Source: Streptomyces durocortorensis (GTDB taxonomy: Bacteria > Actinomycetota > Actinomycetes > Streptomycetales > Streptomycetaceae). From it: a stretch of DNA of 64,000 bases. The notes under the pieces were generated by a model. That model was not told the origin of the DNA, did not search any database, and saw nothing but the letters and a program-made list of their open reading frames with translations. Location: the NCBI RefSeq assembly GCF_031760065.1, contig NZ_CP134500.1:4402001-4466000 (forward strand), read 5' to 3'. A program made the translations under genes and the position numbers. Positions 19,427 through 27,843 of the stretch are shown here, piece by piece (within the stretch, counting starts at the first letter, position 1; each line of letters begins with the position of its first letter).

Positions 19427-19437
19427 GACCGGCCCCG

Positions 19438-19452
19438 GCCCCGGAGCGGGGC
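19438..19452. terminator. Small GC hairpin between convergent tetR and kinase genes
   Basis: GCCCCG, loop GAG, CGGGGC lies in the 50-bp gap between two convergent genes and could end transcription in either direction. It is short, so support is weak. Confidence 0.35.
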
Positions 19453-19476
19453 GGGGAGGAGCGGGCCCCTCGGGCC

Positions 19477-20844
19477 CTACAGAAAGCACTCCAGGATCAG
19501 CGGCAGGTCCGCAAGCCACTCCTGGAGCCGGGCCCGTCGGCGGGCCGCGAGCAGGCACGAGTGGGCGGTGCCGTTGCGCAGGTGCACGGTGACCCCGAGG
19601 TGCTTGGGGCCCTGGGCCGCGTAGGTGACCGTGCTGATCTCGGCCCAGCCGTACTGCGTCTCCACGCCTGTCGGACCGAGTGTGACGCCCGCGGCGTCGA
19701 CGAGGAGCGAGCTGTCCCGACCGACGGCGATGAAGGCGAGGTCCGCTTCGGCCGACGCGTCGTCCACGTGGAGGGCGTTTTCGGTCGGCGCCTGGTGGAG
19801 TGGTGGCAGGTAGGCGTTGGATGGGGCGCCGAAGGGGGAGTGGGAGGGCGGCGGGGGTACGGCCGCGACGGGTGTAACGGGTGTAACGGGTGCGGCGGGT
19901 GTAACGGGTGCGACGGGTGCAGCGGGTATGACGGGTGAGGGCGACGTGGGGGAGTACGGCGCGTTGTCCGGGGCGAACAGGTCCAACAGCCGCTCCGGGG
20001 TCGGGCGTTGGTCCGGCTCCTTGGCCAGGCACGACTCCGCGACCGGCCGCAGCCCGTCCGGTACGGCGGTCAGGTCCGGCGGCTCGTGCACCGACCGGTA
20101 CATCATCCCCATGGGCGTGCCCGCCCCGAACGCGCTGCCGCCCGCCGCCGCGACGAGCACGGCGCCCAGTGCGAACACGTCGGCGGCGGCGCCGACTTCG
20201 AGCCCCTGGGCCTGTTCCGGCGCCAGGAAGCCCGGTGTCCCGAAGGCCATGCCGGTGGCCGTCAGCCGGGTCGACTCCAGCGCCCGTGCGATACCGAAGT
20301 CCAGGACGCGCGGCCCGTCCGGGGCCATGATGATGTTGCCGGGCTTCAGGTCGCGGTGGACGAGGCCGCAGCCGTGGATCGCCGCCAGCGCCTCGGCGAG
20401 CGCCGCGCCCAGTTGCCGCAGCCGCTCCTCGCCCATGGGCCCCTCGGCCTCCAGCAGCGCGGTGAGCGTGGGCCCGGGAACGTAGGCCGTGGCCAGCCAG
20501 GGCACGGCTGCCGTCGGATCGGCGTCGACCACCGGGGCGGTGTGGAAGCCGCCCACGCTGCGCGCGGCGTCGACCTCGGCACGGAACCGCTCCCGGAAGT
20601 GCGGGTCGCTCGCGAGCTCCTGACGCGCCACCTTCACGGCCACCGCACGCCCACCGCGCGAACGCGCCAGATAGACGGTGCCCATCCCGCCGGATCCCAA
20701 CTCCCGCTCCACGACGTAGCTGCCGATACGCGGGGGCGGGCTTCCGCCTATGTGGTGGGACAGCAGGCTGCCACCGGCCTGTTCCGCCAGACTCGCGTTG
20801 CCCTGTTCCGGCAGGCCTTGGCGGCCGTCCGTCTCGTGCCCCAT
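19477..20844 (-). CDS. Soluble Hanks-type serine/threonine protein kinase
   Basis: This 455-residue kinase has all catalytic motifs: glycine loop ELGSGGMGTVY (48-58), Lys71 in VAVKVARQ, Glu89, HRDLKPGN (163-170), DFG (182-184) and APE (208-210). A Pro/Val/Thr-rich linker (about 315-350), coded by eight 9-bp units, joins it to a C-terminal beta-rich domain (about 370-455) with no transmembrane segment, so it is cytoplasmic, unlike PknB. The C-terminal domain looks like a small PH-like or sensor domain, but I cannot name it. The ATG at 20844 has GGAGG ten bases upstream. Confidence 0.93.
   Translation of the reverse strand: MGHETDGRQGLPEQGNASLAEQAGGSLLSHHIGGSPPPRIGSYVVERELGSGGMGTVYLARSRGGRAVAVKVARQELASDPHFRERFRAEVDAARSVGGFHTAPVVDADPTAAVPWLATAYVPGPTLTALLEAEGPMGEERLRQLGAALAEALAAIHGCGLVHRDLKPGNIIMAPDGPRVLDFGIARALESTRLTATGMAFGTPGFLAPEQAQGLEVGAAADVFALGAVLVAAAGGSAFGAGTPMGMMYRSVHEPPDLTAVPDGLRPVAESCLAKEPDQRPTPERLLDLFAPDNAPYSPTSPSPVIPAAPVAPVTPAAPVTPVTPVAAVPPPPSHSPFGAPSNAYLPPLHQAPTENALHVDDASAEADLAFIAVGRDSSLLVDAAGVTLGPTGVETQYGWAEISTVTYAAQGPKHLGVTVHLRNGTAHSCLLAARRRARLQEWLADLPLILECFL
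19865..19936 (-). repeat. In-frame 9-bp tandem repeat, eight units, in the kinase linker
   Basis: Eight 9-bp units of the form G(T/C)NACGGGT or GCGGCGGGT run without interruption, coding Pro-Val/Ala-Thr/Ala triads of the linker. Confidence 0.9.
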
Positions 20845-21010
20845 GTGCCGCACGCCTCCCCCTGTGCTCCGGGGCTCAGTATGACGCAGGCCCAGGGGGC
20901 CACCGGGTCGTCTCCGCCGCCCCCGGTGGCCTCGGCGGCCTCGGTGGAAGATTTTGCCGAACGGTCGACCACGCGCCTCCCCACCCCGGATAGCGTCCTC
21001 ACATCCCTTC

Positions 21011-21038
21011 GATTCCGATCGATTCCGATCGATTCCGA
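21011..21038. repeat. 10-bp tandem repeat in the cupin gene leader
   Basis: GATTCCGATC occurs twice and a third time truncated (GATTCCGA), ending about 20 bp before the TTG start of the cupin gene. Its A/T content is well above the surroundings. It could overlap the promoter or be an operator array. Confidence 0.7.
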
Positions 21039-21057
21039 GGCAAGAGAGGTGGGTGCG

Positions 21058-21390
21058 TTGAGCGTGGTCAAGGTGTCGTCGGTCAAAGTGGCGGAAGAGG
21101 CGGCCGCCCTGCCCCGGGCGTGGAGTTCGGCGGCGCTCGCCCGGGTGGGAACGGCCTCGGTGAAGGTCCTGCGTATGGACGGGCTGCCGGTCGAGGAGGA
21201 GCGGCACACCGAACCGGAGGTGCTGCTGGTACTCGACGGCCGCCTCGAACTGACCGTGGACGGGGGCGCGGTGACGGTGGGACCGGGCGAGATGTACGTG
21301 GTGGGCGCGGGTGTCGCCCACGCGGTACGGCCCGGCAGCCGGGGCACGCTGGTCATCGTGGAGCGCAGCTGTGGCACGCTCGACGAATGA
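21058..21390 (+). CDS. Small single-domain cupin protein
   Basis: This encodes 110 residues of a cupin beta-barrel: HTEPEVLLVLDGRLELTVDGG gives the first conserved motif and GEMYVVGAGVAHAVRPGS the second, with the usual metal-ligand His/Glu positions. No ATG fits; a TTG with GAGAGG eight bases upstream is the best start (GTG 21049 or 21064 are alternatives). The stop overlaps the next ATG (ATGA), so it is translated with the nitrilase-family gene. Such small cupins may bind or isomerise small metabolites; the substrate is unknown. Confidence 0.85.
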   Translation: MSVVKVSSVKVAEEAAALPRAWSSAALARVGTASVKVLRMDGLPVEEERHTEPEVLLVLDGRLELTVDGGAVTVGPGEMYVVGAGVAHAVRPGSRGTLVIVERSCGTLDE

Positions 21391-22121
21391 AGATCGCCGC
21401 AGCTCAGCTCACGTGTGTTCCGGCGGACATCCCCGCCAACGTCCGCCGGCTCGCCGCCCTCGCCGGACAGGCCCGTGAGCAGGGGGCCGAGCTGCTGGTG
21501 CTCCCGGAGCTGGCTCTCACCGGCTACGAGCTCGGGGCGCTGTCCGAGGACCCCGGCCTCCTGGTGGACGCGAACGACCAGCGGCTGGACGCCCTCCGGT
21601 CGAGCGGGATCGCGATCGTCGTCAACGCCGCAGTGGCCAACGGAGTCCCGGGGGCCCGCCCCGCCATCGGCACCTTCGTGTACGGCCCCGACGGCGAGCT
21701 GATCACGCGCTACCTCAAGCAGCACCTCTACGAGCAGGAGCGCTCCCTGTTCGCGCCCGGTGACCGGGACGGCCGGTTCGAGCTCGGGGGTGTCCGCTTC
21801 GCCCTGGCCATCTGTTACGACAGCCACTTCGCCGACCTGTCCGCGCGGGCGGCGGCGGACGGCTGCCAGGTCTATCTGGCCTCCGCGCTGTACGGGACGG
21901 GGGACGGCGTCGAGCAGCGGGCGACCGTCTACCCCCGCATGGCCGAGGACACCGGCCTCTTCGTCGCCCTCGCCAACCACGTGGGCCCTTCCGGCCCGTG
22001 GACCGGTTGTGGCCGGGCCGCGATCTGGGCCCCGGGCGGCGAACTCCTAGCCGAGGCGGACGACCGTACGCCGATGCTGGTCACGGCCGAGGTCGGTCGG
22101 TCCGGGGTGTCGACACGCTGA
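21387..22121 (+). CDS. Carbon-nitrogen hydrolase (nitrilase superfamily)
   Basis: This 244-residue enzyme carries the superfamily triad Glu41 (LVLPELALTGYE), Lys111 (RYLKQHLYEQE) and Cys143 (LAICYDSHF). It would hydrolyse an amide or nitrile bond. The sequence resembles the amidase-type branch rather than true nitrilases, by motif character. It is coupled to the upstream cupin gene by an ATGA overlap. Length is slightly short of the usual 260-280 residues, with no missing motif. Confidence 0.92.
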   Translation: MKIAAAQLTCVPADIPANVRRLAALAGQAREQGAELLVLPELALTGYELGALSEDPGLLVDANDQRLDALRSSGIAIVVNAAVANGVPGARPAIGTFVYGPDGELITRYLKQHLYEQERSLFAPGDRDGRFELGGVRFALAICYDSHFADLSARAAADGCQVYLASALYGTGDGVEQRATVYPRMAEDTGLFVALANHVGPSGPWTGCGRAAIWAPGGELLAEADDRTPMLVTAEVGRSGVSTR

Positions 22122-22221
22122 TACCCGGGCTTCCGCTGCGGCCCGAGGTCAGCCCCGTCGTCGCGTCCGAGTGTGAGCCGGCCGGGATCGACGTCAAAGC
22201 CCACCGCGTCGCGCCGGTCGA

Positions 22222-22267
22222 ATCGAGCTGATGCGCACACCTACTTATCGAGCTGATGCGCACACCT
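22222..22267. repeat. Perfect 21-bp direct repeat, period 25
   Basis: ATCGAGCTGATGCGCACACC plus T is repeated exactly at 22222-22242 and 22247-22267 in the 278-bp gap before the SpoIIE-type gene. The 4-bp spacing and perfect identity suggest a paired binding site or a recent duplication. Nothing else is recognisable in this gap. Confidence 0.85.
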
Positions 22268-22399
22268 GCTCGGGGAGCGGAACACCCTCGCCCCCGGTGG
22301 CCGCCTCCCGGTGGCCGCTCCCGGTGCGGCGGGTGATGCTGGTCCCGCGCGTACCGGCTTCGGTGCACCGGTGCGCCGGAGCCTGAGGGTGGGTGAGCC

Positions 22400-24592
22400 G
22401 TGTCGGATGCCGAGAGCCCGGACGGGCCCGGAAGGGCCGGGTCCGGAACCCCTCCCGCCACCCCGGCCGGAGCCGGGTACCGAACCCCTCCCGCCACCCC
22501 GGACGGAGGCCCGGCCGGAGCGCCGGACGACGCCCTGCTGGACGCCCTCTTCACGCAGTCCGCCGTCGGCCTCGTCGTCCTGGACCCGCAGCTCAGGCTC
22601 GTACGCGCCAACTCCCTCGTCGAAGGCGTCGAGATCCGCGCATACACCGGGCGCAGGTTCCGCGAGGTCTTCCGACTCGACGACCCCGACGCCTCCGAGC
22701 AGCTCCTCAAGCGGGTGCTCGCCGGCGAGGGGCCCGTGCGCGACCATCTCGTACGGGGCCGACTGCGCCGCGTCCCCGGCGACCGGGACTTCCTGGTCTC
22801 CGCCTACCGGCTGGACGGCCCGGGCGGCGCGCCCCTCGGGCTGCTGGCCGCCGTAGTCGACGTCACCGAGCGGGAACGGGCCCGCGGCAGGGAGGCCACG
22901 CTCGCCGCCGTGCGCGACGCGGTGGGCGGCTCGCTGGACGTTGCCACGACGTGCCGCGCGTTCGTCGACGCGCTCGTGCCGGGCTTCGCCGATCTCGCCG
23001 TCATCGAGGTGGTGGACGAGGTCCTGCGCGGGGCCGACCCGCCCGTGCGGCCCCTGCCGCCCGACACCCCGCTGCGACGTGCGGCGAGCGGCCGGTGCGA
23101 CACCGTCCGGGCCGAGGAGCAGGAGCAGGGCGGGGACCGGGGAGGCCCGGTCGGCGGGACCCGCCGTCTCCCTCCCCGTACGCCGTACGCGCTCGCCGTC
23201 GGGGACCTGAGGCCCCGGCTCGTCCCGCTCACCCCCGAAACCCCGTGGCTCGACGCCGACCCGGGCGGGGCGCGCGTCATCGCGGAGAGCGGCGCGCACT
23301 CCCTGATCGTCGTCCCCCTCACCCTGCGGGGTGCCGTCCTCGGGCTGGTCAGCCTCTACCGCTGCGGGGCGGCCGAGGCCTTCGACGAGGACGACGTCTC
23401 CCTGGCCGACTCGGCGGCCACCCGTGCCGCCCTCGCCATCGACAACGCCCGCCGCTTCGAGCGCGAGCATGTGATCGCCTCGACCGTGCAGCGGCGCCTG
23501 CTCCCGCAGACCGATCGCGCGCAGGCCGCCGTCGAGACCGCCCACGTCCTGCTGCCCGGCCGGGACAGCGGCTGCTGGTTCGACACGATCGCCCTGTCCG
23601 GCGCGCGGACGGCCCTGGTGGTCGGCGGCGTCGCGGGCCAGGGCCTCCAGACGGCCATCGCGATGGGCCAGCTCCGTACGGTCATCCAGGCACTGGCAGC
23701 CCTCGACCTGGAGCCGGAGGAGGTTTTCGCCCGGCTCAGGGCCACCGCCGCCCGACTCGCCGAGGAACGCGCCGCCCTCCCCGTCGGCGACGCCCTCCAG
23801 AGCGAGCCCCTGACCGCCAGCTGCGTGTACGGGGTCTACGACCCGTTCTCGCGCACCTGCACCGTCGCCCGGGCCGGGCACCCCGCGCCCTTGGTCGTCG
23901 GTCCCGACGGAACGGCGCTCCCCCTCGACGTACCGGAAGGGCCGAGCCTCTTCTCCGACGACACCGCCCCCTTCGCCCCCGGCACCGTCACCCTCGACGA
24001 AGGCAGCATCCTGGCGTTCTGCACCGCCGAACTGCTGCCCGACGAGCCCGCCGGGCGCCGCATCACGCACCTCCTGGCCGAGCAGCCCGGCCGGGACCTC
24101 CAGCACCTGAGCGACGAGATCGTCTACGGGCTCCCGGACCACGTCCGCTCCGCCGGCGCGGCGCTGCTCCTGGCCCGGACGGGTACGGTCTCCGAGCACC
24201 TCGTCGCCACCTGGGACCTGGCCCAGGACCCGACCACCCCCGCCACCGCCCGCGTCCTCGCACGCGACCGCCTCCACGGCTGGGGCCTCGACGAGGACAC
24301 CGTCGACGCGACGGAACTCATCGTCAGCGAGCTGGTCACCAACGCCGTCCGCTACGGCACCCCGCCCCTGCGGCTGCGCCTGCTGCTGGACCGGGACGCC
24401 ACCCTCACCTGCGAGGTCCACGACGGCTCCACGGCCTCCCCGCACCTGCGCCACGCCCGTACGGTCGACGAGGGCGGCCGGGGCCTGTTCATCGTCTCGA
24501 TGCTCGCAGCCCACTGGGGGACCCGGCACGGTCCGGGCGGCAAGGTGCTCTGGACCGAACAGGAACTGGCGGATGGCGAGACGCGCGGTTGA
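22400..24592 (+). CDS. PAS-GAF-SpoIIE phosphatase-like-HATPase multidomain regulator
   Basis: This 730-residue signalling protein has a PAS domain (about 44-158), a GAF domain (about 170-350), a SpoIIE/PP2C-like domain (about 365-595) and an anti-sigma-type histidine-kinase ATPase domain (about 610-725). The ATPase N-box (ELIVSELVTNAVRYG, 639-653) and G-box (GGRGLFIVS) are intact. In the PP2C domain, positions that normally read GGDWYD, GDVxGxG and DDxALL read GCWFD (391-395), GGVAGQG (409-415) and AGAALL (585-590), so several metal-binding aspartates are missing. It probably acts in sigma-factor partner switching or as a non-catalytic sensor. GTG start. Confidence 0.92.
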   Translation: MSDAESPDGPGRAGSGTPPATPAGAGYRTPPATPDGGPAGAPDDALLDALFTQSAVGLVVLDPQLRLVRANSLVEGVEIRAYTGRRFREVFRLDDPDASEQLLKRVLAGEGPVRDHLVRGRLRRVPGDRDFLVSAYRLDGPGGAPLGLLAAVVDVTERERARGREATLAAVRDAVGGSLDVATTCRAFVDALVPGFADLAVIEVVDEVLRGADPPVRPLPPDTPLRRAASGRCDTVRAEEQEQGGDRGGPVGGTRRLPPRTPYALAVGDLRPRLVPLTPETPWLDADPGGARVIAESGAHSLIVVPLTLRGAVLGLVSLYRCGAAEAFDEDDVSLADSAATRAALAIDNARRFEREHVIASTVQRRLLPQTDRAQAAVETAHVLLPGRDSGCWFDTIALSGARTALVVGGVAGQGLQTAIAMGQLRTVIQALAALDLEPEEVFARLRATAARLAEERAALPVGDALQSEPLTASCVYGVYDPFSRTCTVARAGHPAPLVVGPDGTALPLDVPEGPSLFSDDTAPFAPGTVTLDEGSILAFCTAELLPDEPAGRRITHLLAEQPGRDLQHLSDEIVYGLPDHVRSAGAALLLARTGTVSEHLVATWDLAQDPTTPATARVLARDRLHGWGLDEDTVDATELIVSELVTNAVRYGTPPLRLRLLLDRDATLTCEVHDGSTASPHLRHARTVDEGGRGLFIVSMLAAHWGTRHGPGGKVLWTEQELADGETRG

Positions 24593-24598
24593 GCGGTC

Positions 24599-24636
24599 GA
24601 GCCCACCGCCGAACGCGGGGGCGCGGCGGTGGGCTC
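24599..24636. terminator. Bidirectional terminator between SpoIIE-type and HAD genes
   Basis: A perfect 13-bp stem (24599-24611 with 24624-24636) and 12-base loop lie between two convergent genes. The right arm overlaps the HAD gene stop codon. Confidence 0.8.
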
Positions 24637-25441
24637 AGCCGAACAGCCGCTCCAGGACCACAGCAACGCCGTCCTCCGCGTTGGACAGCGTGACCTCGTC
24701 GGCCGCCGCGCGCAGTTGCGGGTGGGCGTTGCCCATCGCCACCCGGAGGCCCGAGCCGCCGAACATCGGGAGGTCGTTGGGCATGTCCCCGAACGCGACC
24801 GTGCCCATGGCCCCGACCCCCAGCAGCTCGGCGGCCAGCGCGAGCCCCGTGCCCTTGTCCACACCGCGCGGCGCCAGCTCCACCGTGCCGGGCCCCGCCA
24901 TGGTGACCGTCGCCAGCTCGCCCACGGCCCCGCGCGCGGCGGCCGCCAGCGCGTCGTCGCCGAGCTCCGGGTGGCGGACGAGCACCTTGATGACCGGCCG
25001 CTCCCACAGGGCGTCTCGGGAGTCGACGCGTACGGCGGGAAGCGTCGGGTTCGGCATCCGGTACCCGGCCTCGACCAGGGTCACACCGTCCACCCCGTCC
25101 TGGTCCACGGCGGCGAACACCGCCCCGACCTCCGCCTCGATCTTGCCCAGCGCGGTGTCGGCGGACTCGCGGTCCAGGGTGACGGACCGCAGCAGGCGTG
25201 CGCTGTCGGCGTCGTACAGCTGGGTGCCCTGCCCGCAGACGACGGGCCCGGTGTACGCCAGGTCCGCGAGCAGCGCCCGTATGCCGGGAACGGGCCGCCC
25301 GGTGACGATCAGATGCCGGGCGCCTGCGGCGGCGGCAAGGCCGAGCGCGGCGCGGGAGCGGGCGCTCACGGTGTTGTCCGGACGCAGCAGGGTGCCGTCC
25401 AGGTCGGTGGCGACGAGGGCGTAGGCGGGGGGCGTGGGCAT
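24635..25441 (-). CDS. Cof-type HAD-superfamily phosphatase
   Basis: This 268-residue HAD hydrolase has motif I DLDGTLL (13-19), motif II VTGRP (around 46), motif III lysine in VDKGTGL, and motif IV GDMPNDLPM. The long cap inserted between motifs II and III defines the Cof/C2B branch, which dephosphorylates sugar phosphates or nucleotide-derived phosphates. It is monocistronic and convergent with the SpoIIE-type gene. The substrate cannot be inferred. Confidence 0.93.
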   Translation of the reverse strand: MPTPPAYALVATDLDGTLLRPDNTVSARSRAALGLAAAAGARHLIVTGRPVPGIRALLADLAYTGPVVCGQGTQLYDADSARLLRSVTLDRESADTALGKIEAEVGAVFAAVDQDGVDGVTLVEAGYRMPNPTLPAVRVDSRDALWERPVIKVLVRHPELGDDALAAAARGAVGELATVTMAGPGTVELAPRGVDKGTGLALAAELLGVGAMGTVAFGDMPNDLPMFGGSGLRVAMGNAHPQLRAAADEVTLSNAEDGVAVVLERLFG

Positions 25442-25511
25442 GGGCCCCAGCCTAGAAGGACCCGAACGGCCGCTTGCGCGCCAGGGGGCGGGCCGGGTAA
25501 GCGGCCCGCTG

Positions 25512-25745
25512 TCATGAGGGGGCCTGCCGGGTGGGGCAGGGCAGGTCGGGGGCGGCGCGGTTCGGGGAACAGGTCACCAGGGCGAGGGAGTGGAAGACGG
25601 TGCCCTTCAGGTAGTGCCCGAACGGCACGTCCCCGCCCTCCGCGAGCCGCTCGACCGCCGCCCTGACGAGCAGCGCCAGCCTCGCCCCGTCCCGATCCTG
25701 CGCGGAGGCGAACCGGGCCGCGAACGCCGCGAGTTGCCGATCCAG
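25512..25745 (-). pseudogene. Possible C-terminal gene remnant of unknown family
   Basis: Reading leftward from 25745, a 77-codon frame (LDRQLAAFAARFASAQDRDG... to the stop at 25512) has nearly all third positions G or C and helix-like composition, yet no start codon. An in-frame TGA stands immediately upstream (25746-25748). The frame beyond that stop keeps a plausible coding look for about 50 codons before another TGA. This looks like the tail of a decayed gene. I do not recognise the family. Confidence 0.4.
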
Positions 25746-25748
25746 TCA

Positions 25749-26073
25749 GACGCCCGCTTCCTTGGGCTCGTCCCATGTCCCCCGGATCGTCGAGGGCGGC
25801 TTGATGAGCGAATGGGCTGTCTGGATGGGCGGTACGTCGGAAGCCGGAACGACGTCCTGGCCGTCCTCGCCCCGACCTTGACCGAGGCGAGGAAGACCAT
25901 CCGGACCAAGGAGCTGGCCCGAAAATTCTCAGTGACAGGTCGGCGGGACGGCCGAGAGACGTCAGCGGAGCGTCAGTGGAACGTTAGCGGCGAACCGGAC
26001 ACTGGGGCCGGTATCGGCGGCACCCCCGCCCGATTCCGTACATGAAACCCCTCACCCTCCTCGGGAGCATTCC
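25749..26073. other. Intergenic stretch, no confident gene
   Basis: Apart from the weak leftward coding signal continuous with the remnant at 25512-25745, I see no gene. Base composition falls near 25920-25940, and a promoter for the secreted protein gene is expected between there and 26060, but no clear -35/-10 pair stands out. Confidence 0.5.
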
Positions 26074-26505
26074 TTGTTCAGAGCGAAAAGACTGCAGGCC
26101 GCCCTCGTCGCGGTTGCCGCCGTGGCCGGCCTTGCGGTGTCGGCCGCGCCGGCCCAGGCCTCGACGTGTTACGGGAACGGAGGTGCGTACATCTGTGAGT
26201 ACGGCGTCTCGCGGACGGTACTTTTCGACGGGACGGTGCAGGAGTTCATGGTCGGTACCGACCACGCGGTGTGGACGAACTGGAAACGCCCCAACGGCTC
26301 CTGGAACGGCTGGGTGTCCCTGGGCGGATGGGTCCAGAGCCGCATCACCGTCGAGCCCAGGCAGGAGAGCAGCACCGCACCCATCTCCATTGCTGCCATC
26401 GGCGCGGACGGCAAGTCCTGGTTTCGTGTGCGGTGGTCCGACGGCACATGGACCCACTGGAATATGAACTGCTTCGACAACCCCAACGGCAAGTTGTGCC
26501 CGTGA
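26074..26505 (+). CDS. Small secreted protein with PLL/tectonin-like repeat
   Basis: This 143-residue protein has a classic signal peptide (basic MFRAKRLQ, hydrophobic core, cleavage predicted after AQA near residue 29). The mature part carries the W-rich pattern GTDHAVWTNWKRPNGSWNGW and a second related unit ending WSDGTWTHWN, as seen in tectonin/PLL lectin-like beta-propeller blades. Cysteines at both ends could form a disulphide. It starts with TTG, with GGGAG seven bases upstream. Only about two blades fit this length, far fewer than a whole propeller, so it may act as an oligomer or be a fragment. Confidence 0.75.
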   Translation: MFRAKRLQAALVAVAAVAGLAVSAAPAQASTCYGNGGAYICEYGVSRTVLFDGTVQEFMVGTDHAVWTNWKRPNGSWNGWVSLGGWVQSRITVEPRQESSTAPISIAAIGADGKSWFRVRWSDGTWTHWNMNCFDNPNGKLCP

Positions 26506-26651
26506 ACGTCGTAGGTGCACAGTCCCGGCCCTGAAATGACGCGGAAACGACGTTGACGAAAGTCACCGTCAGCTTCCTGTCTTCTTCCTCGGCGGGCCAG
26601 ATCGGCGCGTGCGAGCGGGTGACGGTGGAATTGCGGCACCGGCATGCCGAA

Positions 26652-26677
26652 GCCCCACCGCGCTGGCACGGTGGGGC
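26652..26677. terminator. Terminator hairpin between convergent secreted-protein and DUF397 genes
   Basis: A perfect 9-bp GC stem (26652-26660 with 26669-26677) with an 8-base loop lies 16 bp beyond the DUF397 stop. Confidence 0.7.
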
Positions 26678-26692
26678 GGTTGCCGGGGTGGC

Positions 26693-26902
26693 TCAGACGG
26701 TGCCGAAGTCTCCGGCCCGGACGCCTGTCACGAAGGTGGTGAACGCGGTGGCGGGGACGTTGAGGACCGGGCCGCTCGTGTTCTTGGAGTCGCGGACGGG
26801 GACGATGCCGTGCGGGGCGGCGAGGTTGGTGGCGACCTCGACGCACTGGCCGCCGTTGTTGCTATACGAGGACGTGAACCAACGGGGGGTCTCGGTTGTC
26901 AC
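26693..26902 (-). CDS. DUF397 domain protein
   Basis: This 69-residue protein has the DUF397 pattern: WFTSSYSNNGGQCVEVA near the start, VPVRDSKN in the middle and FTTFVTGVRAGDF at the end. Such proteins are always small and sit directly after an XRE/DUF5753 regulator, as here, where its GTG overlaps the regulator stop (GTGA). In studied streptomycete pairs (for example BldB-like or WhiJ-associated systems) the small protein modulates the regulator; the same is inferred here. Confidence 0.92.
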   Translation of the reverse strand: MTTETPRWFTSSYSNNGGQCVEVATNLAAPHGIVPVRDSKNTSGPVLNVPATAFTTFVTGVRAGDFGTV

Positions 26903-27735
26903 GGGGTGCCCTTTCGCAACTGCCTGAACATGTCTACGGACGCGGCCTGGGAGGGCGCTACCGCCTGCATCTGATGGTAGGCCGTCAGATGCGGCACCAC
27001 CGAGCCACTTTCGCGTTCCAGGTAGCCCTGTTGCGCGGACTCGGCGTACGACATGAGTGAGCGGTCGGGCATGGTCAGGATGGTGACCGGCAGGTCGAAC
27101 GGGCGGTGCTCACCCATGGTGAACGGCGCCACCTGCAACACCGTGTTGGGCTGCTCGGCGAACTCGATCAGGCGGTCCATCTGCGCCTTCATGACCTCCG
27201 GTCCGCCGACCGGCCTGCGGATGCAGCTCTCGTCCAGCAATGCGAAGACCAGCGGCGGCTTCTCCCGGACCAGGGCCGCCTGACGCTCCTCGACCAGTGC
27301 GACGCGCTCCTGTGCCTGGTCGGCGGTGATCGCCTGCCGCCTGACCGCGCTGTCCGCCAGGACCGTGGCGTACTCCGGGGTCTGGAGCAGGCCCGGGATG
27401 ACGCCGACCTCGTACAGCCGGATCTCCGCCGCCCGGCGCTCGTAGCCGAGGAACTCCGGGAAGCCCTCCAGCAGGCTGCCGTGCTTGATCTGGCCCAGCT
27501 CGCGCTCGAACGACGACTCGGTCCCGGTCAGCCCCAGCGCCCGGTCCGTACTACGCGAAAAGCGCAAGGTCGCGAGTTTGCGACCAGTTTCCACCGAGGA
27601 GATGTGTGTGCTGGAGTAGCCGTTCCGGTCCCCCAGCTCCTCCTGTGTCCAGCTCCGCTGCTCCCGCAGGCCGCGCAGACGTGCGCCGTAGGCCGCCTGC
27701 GCGGAGCTCTCAGGGTTTAACTCCTTGACGTTCAA
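26899..27735 (-). CDS. XRE-family helix-turn-helix regulator with DUF5753 domain
   Basis: This regulator of about 278 residues has an N-terminal HTH (YGARLRGLREQRSWTQEELG onward, about 14-70) and a DUF5753 effector domain (about 85-265, with EVGVIPGLLQTPEYA and the DESCIRRPVGG stretch). No ATG is present. A TTG at 27735 (reading LNVKELNPESS, a usual beginning for the family) is preferred over a GTG at 27798, because the codons between have untypical low GC3. It is translationally coupled to the DUF397 gene, which it probably regulates or partners. It is divergent from three small genes. Confidence 0.9.
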   Translation of the reverse strand: MNVKELNPESSAQAAYGARLRGLREQRSWTQEELGDRNGYSSTHISSVETGRKLATLRFSRSTDRALGLTGTESSFERELGQIKHGSLLEGFPEFLGYERRAAEIRLYEVGVIPGLLQTPEYATVLADSAVRRQAITADQAQERVALVEERQAALVREKPPLVFALLDESCIRRPVGGPEVMKAQMDRLIEFAEQPNTVLQVAPFTMGEHRPFDLPVTILTMPDRSLMSYAESAQQGYLERESGSVVPHLTAYHQMQAVAPSQAASVDMFRQLRKGTP

Positions 27736-27843
27736 GGGCCTCGAACCCAATCTTCCGTGCCGAATAGGCAAGTTGAATGGCTTTCCACGGTAGGTCACGC
27801 TGAATCGCCCCGGTAGTCATACGGCTACAGAGAGGAGCGATAG

